This document shows, piece after piece, positions 6,238 to 12,731 of a stretch of DNA of 17,508 nt. The notes beneath the pieces are model-generated. The model had not been told where the DNA came from. It made no database searches and saw only the letters and a list, made by a program, of their open reading frames with translations. Both the position numbers and the translations under genes were made by a program. The stretch is taken from positions 1 to 17,508 of the forward strand of contig DASRBO010000034.1 in the NCBI GenBank assembly GCA_035653595.1, read 5' to 3'. Within the stretch, counting starts at the first letter, position 1; each line of letters begins with the position of its first letter. The DNA is from DASRBO01 sp035653595 (lineage in GTDB: Bacteria; Actinomycetota; Acidimicrobiia; Acidimicrobiales; JAJPHE01).

Positions 6238-7752
6238 ATGGACGACAGAGAGGATGGCTCCGTGCCGGCGAACGTGGTCGTGGTTCTGCTCGACAGCCTC
6301 AACCGCCATCTCATCGGACCCTACGGGGCCGATGAGTTCGACACCCCGAACCTCGACCGGCTCGCCCGGCGGGCGGTGCGCTTCGACCGGCACTACACCG
6401 GGTCCCTCCCGTGCATGCCGGCCCGTCACGACCTGCTATGCGGCGTGCTGGACTTCCCGTGGCGGCCGTGGGGATCGATCGAGATCTGGGAGGAGCCGAT
6501 AACGGTCCCCCTCCGGCGGGCCGGGGTGACGACCGTCCTGGTCACCGACCACCCCCATCTGTTCGAGGTCGGCGGGGAGAACTACCACTGCGACTTCACC
6601 GCCTGGGAGTACGAGCGCGGTCACGAGGGCGATCCCTGGAAGACCAGGCCCGACCCCAGCTGGCTGGGGGCTCCCAGCTTCGGTCGCGGCTGGATGCCGT
6701 ACGACAACTCGCGGGGCTGGTTCCGGGGGGAGGAGGACTTCCCCGGCCCCCGGACGATGGCAACGGCCGCGGCGTGGCTCGACCGCCATGCCCGCAGCCA
6801 CGACCGCTTCTTCCTGCTGGTCGACGAGTTCGACCCCCACGAGCCCTTCGACACCCCCGAGCCCTACGCCTCGATGTACGACCCGGGCTGGGAGGGTCCC
6901 CGGCTGATCTGGCCCCCCTACACGGCCAAGGGCAGCGAGGTGCTCAGCCCCGACCAGCGCCGCCACCTCCGAGCCAACTACGGCGCCAAGCTCACCATGA
7001 TCGACCACTGGATGGGACGGATCCTCGACGCCTTCGACGCCCACGGCCTGTGGGAGGACACCGCCCTGGTCCTGTGCACCGACCACGGTCACTACCTGGG
7101 CGAGAAGGACGTGTGGGGCAAGCCGGCTGTCCCGGTGTACGAGACCCTTGGCCACATCCCGCTGCTCGTGGCATGGCCGGGCTCGGACGCCCGCCACGTC
7201 CCTGCCCTCACCACCAACGTCGACATCTTCGCCACCGTGGCCGACGTGTTCGGGGTGCAGACACGACAGGAGACCCACGGCCGCTCGCTGGTCCCGATCC
7301 TCGACGGCGGGGCCACCTCGGTGCGCGACTGGGCCCTGAGCGGGGTCTGGGGCCGCGAGATGCACCTGCTGACCGACGGCTACAAGTACTGCCGCGCTCC
7401 TGCCGCCGACAACTTCCCGCTGTCCATGTGGTCCAACCGGTGGTCGACCATGCCGGTCACCTCCCATCCCGACCTGCGGCTGCCCCTCCCCGACCGGCGG
7501 GCCGTCCTCGACCACATGCCCGGAACAGACGTGCCGGTCATCCGTCAACCCTTCGCCGCCGGCGACCGCCTGCCGTTCTGGGCGCTGGGCCGCTTCACCG
7601 GCAACCACCTGTGGCACCTCGACGAGGACCCGGACGAGGACCGCGACCTGGCCGGCACCCCGACCGAGAAGGAAATGGCCGACGCCCTCCGTCAGGCCCT
7701 GGTCTCCATCGGCGCCCCTGACGACCAGCTGGCCCGGCTCGGGCTGGACTGA
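6238..7752 (+). CDS. Sulfatase (alkaline-phosphatase-like fold, formylglycine type)
   Basis: This 504-residue protein begins with ANVVVVLLDSLNRHLIGPYG. D19 is the first metal ligand, followed by TPNLDRLARRAVRFDRHY. The modification motif is C59-M-P-A-R63 followed by HDLLCG. This fits the CxPxR core for conversion of cysteine to formylglycine, though Met at the second place is uncommon. VDEFDPHEPF (195-204) and TDHGHYLGEKDVWGK (281-295) supply further metal and substrate ligands. There is no signal peptide, so it is probably cytoplasmic. The start is the ATG at 6238, with AGGGG five bases before it. In-frame codons further upstream lie in the tandem repeats. The substrate could be a sulfate or phosphonate ester and cannot be told. 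No sulfatase-modifying enzyme gene is in the window. Confidence 0.92.
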   Translation: MDDREDGSVPANVVVVLLDSLNRHLIGPYGADEFDTPNLDRLARRAVRFDRHYTGSLPCMPARHDLLCGVLDFPWRPWGSIEIWEEPITVPLRRAGVTTVLVTDHPHLFEVGGENYHCDFTAWEYERGHEGDPWKTRPDPSWLGAPSFGRGWMPYDNSRGWFRGEEDFPGPRTMATAAAWLDRHARSHDRFFLLVDEFDPHEPFDTPEPYASMYDPGWEGPRLIWPPYTAKGSEVLSPDQRRHLRANYGAKLTMIDHWMGRILDAFDAHGLWEDTALVLCTDHGHYLGEKDVWGKPAVPVYETLGHIPLLVAWPGSDARHVPALTTNVDIFATVADVFGVQTRQETHGRSLVPILDGGATSVRDWALSGVWGREMHLLTDGYKYCRAPAADNFPLSMWSNRWSTMPVTSHPDLRLPLPDRRAVLDHMPGTDVPVIRQPFAAGDRLPFWALGRFTGNHLWHLDEDPDEDRDLAGTPTEKEMADALRQALVSIGAPDDQLARLGLD

Positions 7753-7876
7753 GGGCGATGGTCCGGCGGCGCCCCGCTCCGGTACGTGCCGGTGCACGGG
7801 TGCCGGCCTGCGGGATGCCACCGTGCGTCGGAGGCCATCGTCCGACGGCGACGCCCGATCGCCCCGGCCGAGGGCG

Positions 7877-8341
7877 ATGGCCAAGCAGCTTCTGATCGTC
7901 AGCCACTCGCGCTCGGGGAACACCGCCCGTCTGGCCGAGGCCGTGGTCGGGGCCGCCGGCGAGGTCGGTGGCACCGGGGTGGAGGTCCGGGCGCTCTCCC
8001 CGTTCGAGGCCGAGGCGGACGACGTGGCCTCCGCCCAGGGAATCGTGCTGGGGACCCCGGCCAACTTCGGCTACATGAGCGGCGCCCTCAAGGACTTCTT
8101 CGAGCGGATCTACCACCCCTGTCTCGACCGGACGGTGGGGCTGCCCTACTGCCTGTTCGTCAAGGGCGACACCGACGCCGACGGGGCCGTCACCAGCGTC
8201 CAGCGCATCGTCGCCGGCCTGCGCTGGCACCAAGTGCTAGCCCCGCTGGTCGTCGTGGGACCGCTCACCGAGGACGACCTCGCCCGGGCCGCCGAAATGG
8301 GTGCGACCATGGCGGCCGGGCTGGAGGCCGACATCTTCTGA
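7877..8341 (+). CDS. Flavodoxin-like NAD(P)H-dependent oxidoreductase
   Basis: The 154-residue protein has one flavodoxin-like domain. The FMN phosphate loop is VSHSRSGNTARL (8-19), and the second flavin loop is GTPANFGYMSGALKDFFER (59-77). This second loop is typical of small WrbA/NADPH-FMN reductase-like proteins. The size fits a single-domain electron carrier or quinone/flavin reductase in the cytoplasm. The ATG at 7877 is chosen because the conserved beta strand KQLLIVSHS starts right after it. The ribosome site is weak (GAGGGCG). An in-frame ATG at 7823 would add 18 Arg/Ser-rich residues with no family match. The gene follows the sulfatase by 124 bases and converges with the next gene across a palindrome. 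Confidence 0.82.
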   Translation: MAKQLLIVSHSRSGNTARLAEAVVGAAGEVGGTGVEVRALSPFEAEADDVASAQGIVLGTPANFGYMSGALKDFFERIYHPCLDRTVGLPYCLFVKGDTDADGAVTSVQRIVAGLRWHQVLAPLVVVGPLTEDDLARAAEMGATMAAGLEADIF

Positions 8342-8358
8342 TCGAAAGGATCACCCCG

Positions 8359-8374
8359 ACCGGGCCGGCCCGGT
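8359..8374. terminator. Perfect 16-bp palindrome between convergent genes, candidate bidirectional terminator
   Basis: ACCGGGCCGGCCCGGT (8359-8374) reads the same on both strands. It sits 18 bases after the reductase stop and 17 bases before the end of the convergent small membrane gene. GATC-GAAAG-GATC (8340-8352) lies just ahead. No U tract follows, as is common for GC-rich actinobacterial terminators. Function is inferred from symmetry and position. Confidence 0.5.
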
Positions 8375-8390
8375 TGACCCGTTTCCAGCG

Positions 8391-8633
8391 CTATCGCAGG
8401 CGGCGTACCAGCATCACGATGGCCGCCACCACGGCGGCCAGGACCGCCACCTTCACGGCGAAGAAGACCGCACCGATCACCCAACCGAGGACGTGAAAGG
8501 CCAGCACGGTCAACAGGACCACCCCGGCGACCCCGAGGCCGATCCGACCGGCCGCCATCAACAGCGAGCCATGGCGCCGGCTCGGCTCCAGGTCCTCGTC
8601 CCACCTCGACGCCACGCTCTGCCATCTGGACAT
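8391..8633 (-). CDS. Small membrane protein, about two transmembrane helices, unknown function
   Basis: The 80-residue protein starts MSRWQSVASRWDEDLEPSRR. A short charged N-terminal part (1-28) is followed by almost continuous hydrophobic sequence from 29 to 76, which can form two helices around FHVLGWVIG, and ends in a basic tail (RRLR). The start is the ATG at 8633, with GGGAGGA seven bases upstream. A longer in-frame reading further left has no support. It lies 100 bases downstream of the response regulator on the same strand and may share its transcript. It is not recognised as a named family. Size and context resemble small phage-shock or Lia-associated membrane proteins, but that is an inference. 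Confidence 0.7.
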   Translation of the reverse strand: MSRWQSVASRWDEDLEPSRRHGSLLMAAGRIGLGVAGVVLLTVLAFHVLGWVIGAVFFAVKVAVLAAVVAAIVMLVRRLR

Positions 8634-8733
8634 CTGTCGTTCCTCCCGAGCGGGGCCCCCGCCCCACCTGATGACCACCCTAAGGACGTCTGTCCCCGCC
8701 GTCGTCAGCCGCCGGCATGATCCGCCCTCATCC

Positions 8734-9405
8734 TCACGACGGAGGCTCGGCCGACCCGGCCGAGACCAGCCCTGACTCATAGGCCAGCACCACCGCCTGG
8801 ATGCGGTCCCGCAGGCCCAGCTTGGTCAGGACGTGGGCCACATGGGTCTTGACGGTCGTCTCGCTGATGTAGAGCCGCTCGCCGATCTCGGAGTTGGACG
8901 CTCCCCGCGCCACCTCCCGCAGCACCTCCAGCTCCCTCTGGGTGAGGGTCTCGAAGGCGGCAGGCAGGCTCGGCGCCACCATGGCCGGCTGGCGGGCGAA
9001 CTCGTCCAGCAGGCGGCGGGTCATGCGCGGTTCCACCAGGGCGTCGCCGCGGGCGACCGCTCGCACCGCCGTCACCAGCTCGTCGGGAGGCACGTCCTTG
9101 AGCAGGAAGCCGCTGGCGCCCGCCCGCACGGCGTCGAAGAGATACTCGTCGAGGTCGAAGGTCGTCAGGATGAGCACCCGCGCCTCGCTCACCTCGGCCA
9201 GGCGGCGGGTGGCCTCCACCCCGTCGACCCGGGGCATGCGCACGTCCATGAGGACGACGTCGGGGCTCAATCGTTTGGCCTCCCTGACCGCCTCCTCGCC
9301 ATCGGCCGCCTCGCCCACCACCTCGAAATCGGCCTCGTTGGCCAGGATGAGCCGGAACCCCGAGCGCACCAGGGCCTGGTCATCCACCACGAGGATTTTG
9401 ATCAA
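8734..9405 (-). CDS. LuxR-type response regulator (NarL/LiaR-like)
   Basis: The 223-residue protein has a receiver domain with acidic pair D8/D9 (VVDDQ), phosphoacceptor D54 (VLMDVRMP), T81-T82 switch and K103 (FLLKDV). The C-terminal LuxR helix-turn-helix is at about 150-212 (LTQRELEVLREVARGASNSEI, then ISETTVKTHVAHVLTKLGL). All key residues are present. The ATG at 9405 overlaps the kinase TGA by four bases, so the two are translated together. It is the output half of the adjoining LiaF-like/kinase system and probably activates genes nearby or its own operon. Confidence 0.95.
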   Translation of the reverse strand: MIKILVVDDQALVRSGFRLILANEADFEVVGEAADGEEAVREAKRLSPDVVLMDVRMPRVDGVEATRRLAEVSEARVLILTTFDLDEYLFDAVRAGASGFLLKDVPPDELVTAVRAVARGDALVEPRMTRRLLDEFARQPAMVAPSLPAAFETLTQRELEVLREVARGASNSEIGERLYISETTVKTHVAHVLTKLGLRDRIQAVVLAYESGLVSAGSAEPPS

Positions 9406-10391
9406 GGCGTCTCCGGCAGGGTGGGGATGCGGGCATGGACCCGCCAGCCCGGGCCCGGGCTGCGGGGCCCGGCCTCCATGGTGCCGCCGAGGGCCTCCAC
9501 CCGCTCTCTCATCCCCACCAGGCCGTGGCCGTCCCCGGTCCGGGCGGCCGGGCCGGTCACCGGCGGCCGGGCGCCACCCGTGCCAGCCCCGGTCCCGTCG
9601 TCGTCGACGAAGACGATGATGAAGCCGGGGGCGTAGGTGACCTCGGCCTGCACGTGGGCCGCCGGGCCGGCGTGACGGATGGCGTTGGTGAGCGCCTCCT
9701 GCACGACCCGGTAGACGGTCAGGCCGACGCCCGAGGCCGACTCGGGCCGGGTGCCCGACTCGCGCAGGCGGACGTCGAGCCCGGCGTCGCGGGCTCCGGC
9801 CACCAGCGACTCGAGGTCGGCCAGGCCCGGCAGGGGCCGGCGTCCGTCAGGCGGCTCGGGCCCGGTCCCGCGGTGGCCGGCGGCCTCGATGGAGGCGTCC
9901 ACCCCCCGCAGCATGGAAAGCATCCCCCGCAGCTCGACCAGGCTCTGGCGCCCGGTCTGCTCGGCGGCGGCCAGGGCCTGGTCGGCTGCCTCCGGCTGGT
10001 TCTTGCCCACCCGACGGGCGGCGGCGATCTGGATGGTCATGAGGCTGACGCTGTGGGCGACGATGTCGTGCAGCTCGCGGGCGATGCGCACCCGCTCCTC
10101 GGCCACGGCGAGCTGCGAGGTGCGGTCCTCCTCCACCCGGGCCCGCTGGCGCCGGCCCATCAGCATCGAGGTCCCCAGGGCGATGAGGGCTAGGGGCCAG
10201 ATGTCGCCCGCCCGCACCGTCCAGGCGTGGAGGCTGTCGAGCAGGAAGGCGATGCCCACCACCAGGTAGACGACGCCGAAGGTCACCCGGCGGGGGCGGT
10301 AGCCGTCGCGGGTGGAAGCCGGCGGCCCCCCGGCGCACGGTCCGGCCACTCGGCGGTGGTCCTGGGGGCGGGTGGCCATGGCCATGGCCAT
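9402..10391 (-). CDS. Sensor histidine kinase, HisKA_3 type (LiaS/DesK-like)
   Basis: The 329-residue protein has two hydrophobic segments at about 38-54 and 63-79 that anchor it in the membrane with almost no external loop, as in intramembrane-sensing kinases. The dimerisation/phosphoacceptor helix contains H108 in RIARELHDIVAHSVS. The ATPase part shows the N box QEALTNAIRHA (231-241), the D/G box VDDDGTGAG (262-270) and GHGLVGMRER (288-297). A Gly/Pro-rich insert separates the last two boxes. The start ATG at 10391 shares one base with the TGA of the LiaF-like gene. Two more in-frame ATGs (10385, 10379) follow directly in an MAMAMA run and could be the true start. It passes phosphate to the response regulator encoded next. 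Confidence 0.93.
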   Translation of the reverse strand: MAMAMATRPQDHRRVAGPCAGGPPASTRDGYRPRRVTFGVVYLVVGIAFLLDSLHAWTVRAGDIWPLALIALGTSMLMGRRQRARVEEDRTSQLAVAEERVRIARELHDIVAHSVSLMTIQIAAARRVGKNQPEAADQALAAAEQTGRQSLVELRGMLSMLRGVDASIEAAGHRGTGPEPPDGRRPLPGLADLESLVAGARDAGLDVRLRESGTRPESASGVGLTVYRVVQEALTNAIRHAGPAAHVQAEVTYAPGFIIVFVDDDGTGAGTGGARPPVTGPAARTGDGHGLVGMRERVEALGGTMEAGPRSPGPGWRVHARIPTLPETP

Positions 10392-11149
10392 CAGAGCGAG
10401 CCCTTTCCGGGTGCCCCCGGCGCCTTGGGCGCCGCCGGGGCGGTGGGAGCGGTGGGGGTGGGAACCACCGAGCTGTCCGAAGCCGGCGGCTCCGTGCGCA
10501 CCACGATGTCGCCGACTCCCACATGCAGGTGCAGCTGCAGCTGAACGGCGTCGTGCGAATAGCGCTGGCTCTGCCAGTCCCTCGTCACCCCGAGGCCACC
10601 TGAGCTCGCCCCGCCGGGGAGGGTGATCGAGCCGACGCCGTCCTGGGCGTGCACGGAGATGCCGACATTGTCGGGCACCAGCACCTCGAGGTTGCCGGCG
10701 CCCACGCTCACGTTCACCGGGTGGAGCCCGGCCGGGAGGCTGACGGTGGTCAGGTCAAGGGTCATGTTCCCCGTTCCGAGGCTGTAGGCGGGCTGGAGGG
10801 TGGCGGCCCCGGCCGGCTGCACAAGGCGGTCCCCCACGCTGTGGGAGTTGGGGAGCGACAGGTGCACCGTCGAGGTCGCCAGGGCGAAGGTCACGACCGC
10901 CCCCAGGATCAGCGGCCACCGCCGGCGGCTGCGGGGATTGGCCAGCACGCCCAGGCCGGTGACGATCAGCAGGGCCGACAACAGAGTCTCGGAGCTGAGG
11001 CTGAGGATGCGCAGGTCGCCGATGAGCCAGGCAGCCCCGATGACCAGTAGCAGGGCGCCCAGAAGCCCCCGATCGCTGTGGCGCCGACGTATCGGCCCCG
11101 TGCCCGCAGTCACCTGGTCAGGGTAACCAGGGCCCCGGCCGGGCCACAT
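10391..11149 (-). CDS. LiaF-like membrane protein of a three-component system
   Basis: About 252 residues. After a basic N-terminus come three hydrophobic segments (GLLGALLLVIGAAWLIGD; LLSALLIVTGLGVLA; WPLILGAVVTFALAT). A beta-rich C-terminal domain follows, with SLGTGNMTLDLTTVSLPAG, VNVSVGAGNLEVLVPDNVGI and LHVGVGDIVV, the repeated GxGxxxL/VxxP pattern of LiaF/DUF2154-like domains. The tail is rich in Pro, Ala and Thr. In known systems LiaF restrains the kinase until the envelope is stressed, and the order LiaF-kinase-regulator here fits. The start is uncertain: ATG 11149 is used, while TTG 11158 and GTG 11113 (after which the sequence still keeps all hydrophobic segments) are alternatives. 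None has a strong ribosome site. Confidence 0.78.
   Translation of the reverse strand: MWPGRGPGYPDQVTAGTGPIRRRHSDRGLLGALLLVIGAAWLIGDLRILSLSSETLLSALLIVTGLGVLANPRSRRRWPLILGAVVTFALATSTVHLSLPNSHSVGDRLVQPAGAATLQPAYSLGTGNMTLDLTTVSLPAGLHPVNVSVGAGNLEVLVPDNVGISVHAQDGVGSITLPGGASSGGLGVTRDWQSQRYSHDAVQLQLHLHVGVGDIVVRTEPPASDSSVVPTPTAPTAPAAPKAPGAPGKGSL
11114..11130. promoter_or_regulatory. Inverted repeat at the 5' end of the LiaF-like gene, possible operator
   Basis: CTGGTCA-GGG-TAACCAG is a 7-bp inverted repeat with one mismatch and a three-base centre. It lies directly upstream of the alternative GTG start at 11113 of the LiaF-like gene. If that GTG is the true start this would be a promoter-proximal operator. 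If the ATG at 11149 is used it lies within coding sequence. Binding protein unknown. Confidence 0.25.
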
Positions 11150-11172
11150 CCACCGCAAGGGCTATTCGCCCT

Positions 11173-11235
11173 CGTCCCCAGGGACGATGCCGGCGACTAT
11201 TTCGGGCCGTCGGGCAAAGGGGCCGGCGCCGGCCC
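11173..11235. promoter_or_regulatory. Divergent intergenic region with two palindromes (LiaF-like operon / nfeD)
   Basis: The 134-base gap between the divergent starts at 11149 and 11284 holds CGTCCC-CA-GGGACG (11173-11186) and a perfect 16-bp palindrome GGGCCGGCGCCGGCCC (11220-11235). TACACT at about 11256 could be a -10 for the plus-strand genes but has no clear -35. No good sigma-70 box is seen for the minus strand. The palindromes may be regulator sites shared by both operons, but GC-rich palindromes also arise by chance in such a genome. Confidence 0.3.
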
Positions 11236-11283
11236 GGTTGGGCCGGCGGCGGCCGTACACTCGAAGCGGCACGGAGGTGGCCG

Positions 11284-11775
11284 ATGGAGTTGGCATGGCT
11301 GGTCGGCGGGGTCGTGGCCACCACCCTGGTCATCTCGGTCGTGGCAGCCGCCCACGCCGGCGGCCACCATTTCGCCGTTCCCGTGCCCGGTATCGGCCTG
11401 GGGTTGGCCTGGCTGGCCGTCACCCTGAACGACGGCGCCTCCGCCCTGTCCTGGACGCTCGCCGCCCTCTGCCTGCTGACCGCCGCCGGCGCCACGGCCA
11501 TCGCCGTGCCGGCCTGGCGGGCCCACGCCGCCCTGTCCGCCACCGCCCCCGATCCGCTCAAGGGAGCCGAAGGGGTGGCCCTGAGCGACCTGCGGCCGGC
11601 GGGAACGGTGCGGGTGGGGGGCGAGACCTGGTCAGCCGAATCGCTGAGCGGAGACCTTCCCGCCGGGGCCACGGTCCACGTCGCCTCGCGTCAGGGCCTC
11701 CGCCTCAGGGTGTGGTCGGACGCCGGCCTGGTCGGCGGGCTCGACCAGATCGGCTCAGGAGAGGAGAGACGTTGA
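11284..11775 (+). CDS. NfeD-like membrane protein
   Basis: The 163-residue protein has hydrophobic segments at about 3-23, 36-48 and 55-78, then a short soluble C-terminal domain. That domain contains GVALSDLRPAGTVRVGGETWSAES and DLPAGATVHVASRQGLRLRV, the OB-fold pattern of NfeD C-terminal domains (GxVRxxGExWxAxS, then G..V.V....L.L.V). The start is the ATG at 11284, with GGAGG six bases before it. The TGA overlaps the TTG start of the slipin gene by four bases (TTGA). NfeD and SPFH proteins form a known conserved pair in membranes. This short form lacks the N-terminal serine-protease domain of long NfeD proteins. Confidence 0.85.
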   Translation: MELAWLVGGVVATTLVISVVAAAHAGGHHFAVPVPGIGLGLAWLAVTLNDGASALSWTLAALCLLTAAGATAIAVPAWRAHAALSATAPDPLKGAEGVALSDLRPAGTVRVGGETWSAESLSGDLPAGATVHVASRQGLRLRVWSDAGLVGGLDQIGSGEERR

Positions 11776-12731
11776 TTGCAGGCATAATCGCCGCCATAGC
11801 GGCGGTCCTGGTGATCGCCCTGGTGGTCATCGCCGCGGCCGTCAAGATCATCCGCGAGTACCAGCGGATCGTGCTGTTCCGCCTCGGTCGCTCCGTAGGC
11901 GCCCGAGGGCCGGGGCTGACCCTCATCAATCCCTTCATCGACCGGGTGAACTGGGTCGATCTGCGGGAGCGCTACCTCGAGATCCCCCACCAGACCGCCA
12001 TCACCCGCGACAACGCCTCGATCTCGATCGACTTCATCATCTTCTACAAGGTGGTGGACCCGGTGACGTCCGTTCTCCAGGTGCAGGACTTCCGCGGTGC
12101 CGCCCTCAACATCGCCGCCACCACCCTTCGTTCGGTGGTCGGGGACATGAACCTCGACGACGTCCTCTCCAAGCGGGAGGAGATGAACGGGCTCCTGCGG
12201 TCCAAGCTGGACGAGGTGACCGAGCGCTGGGGCGTGAAGGTGACCAACGTGGAGGTGCGCGAGATCAACCCGCCGCCACCCGTGCAGGAGGCCATGACCC
12301 GCCAGATGTCGGCCGAGCGGACCCGGCGGGCGGTCGTCACCGAAGCGGAGGGCCAGAAGCAGGCGTCGATCACGGTGGCCGAAGGTCAGAAGCAGTCGGC
12401 GATCCTCGCCGCCGAGGGCCTCAAGCAGTCGGCGATCCTGAGCGCCGAGGGTGAACGCCAGGCCGCCACCCTGCGGGCGGAGGGCTTCTCCATGGCCCTC
12501 CACCGGATTTTCACCGTGGCCAAGGGGGTCGACCCCAACACCATGACCCTGCAGTACCTCGAGGCCCTCAAGCAGATCGGCTCGGCCCCTTCGACCAAGT
12601 TCGTGCTCCCCGTCGAGCTGACCGGGCTGCTGTCGGGCATCGTGGGCACTACCAGGCCGGCCGCGGTGGTGGAGACGAACGGGTCGGCGCCGGCAACGGC
12701 GCCGGTTCAGCCCTCGAGCGAGGCCGGCTGA
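11772..12731 (+). CDS. Slipin / stomatin-like SPFH (Band 7) protein
   Basis: The 319-residue protein has an N-terminal membrane segment (2-23) and then the Band 7 domain: KIIREYQRIVLFRLGR, GPGLTLINPFIDRVNWVDLRE, FYKVVDPVTSVLQVQDF, NIAATTLRSVVGDMNLDDVLSKRE and WGVKVTNVEVREINPPP. Residues 191-238 form a coiled-coil array of AEG(Q/L/E)(K/R)Q repeats, about 11 residues each, matching a 33-base repeat in the DNA. A low-complexity tail follows. The TTG at 11772 is chosen because it overlaps the nfeD stop, has AGGAGAGGAGAG just upstream and gives the expected N-terminal helix. A longer open frame upstream overlaps the NfeD-like gene and is spurious. It forms membrane microdomain scaffolds together with NfeD (family knowledge). 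Its last 25 bases overlap the convergent peptidase gene. Confidence 0.93.
   Translation: MIAGIIAAIAAVLVIALVVIAAAVKIIREYQRIVLFRLGRSVGARGPGLTLINPFIDRVNWVDLRERYLEIPHQTAITRDNASISIDFIIFYKVVDPVTSVLQVQDFRGAALNIAATTLRSVVGDMNLDDVLSKREEMNGLLRSKLDEVTERWGVKVTNVEVREINPPPPVQEAMTRQMSAERTRRAVVTEAEGQKQASITVAEGQKQSAILAAEGLKQSAILSAEGERQAATLRAEGFSMALHRIFTVAKGVDPNTMTLQYLEALKQIGSAPSTKFVLPVELTGLLSGIVGTTRPAAVVETNGSAPATAPVQPSSEAG
12685..12704 (-). terminator. Perfect 8-bp hairpin with GCAA loop just after the peptidase stop
   Basis: CGGCGCCG (12685-12692), GCAA, CGGCGCCG (12697-12704) is a perfect stem with a four-base loop. It begins three bases beyond the peptidase stop codon on the minus strand, where it could end transcription. 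No U tract follows. It lies within the 3' end of the slipin coding sequence, so it would also form in that mRNA, where the loop is a GNRA-type tetraloop. Confidence 0.45.

Noticed and set aside
5028..6314. 428-residue minus-strand open frame beginning in the tandem repeats
   Set aside because: Opposite to the cyclase gene, with its start made of repeat-encoded LLLALATAGT sequence. No family pattern.
6436..8064. 542-residue minus-strand open frame opposite the sulfatase
   Set aside because: Shadow of two real plus-strand genes. Composition is typical of antisense GC-rich frames.
9435..10193. 252-residue plus-strand open frame opposite the kinase
   Set aside because: Shadow frame. The minus strand holds all histidine kinase boxes.
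11187..11771. N-terminal extension of the slipin frame
   Set aside because: It overlaps the NfeD-like gene and is Arg/Pro-rich. The TTG at 11772 has the ribosome site and gives the expected membrane helix.
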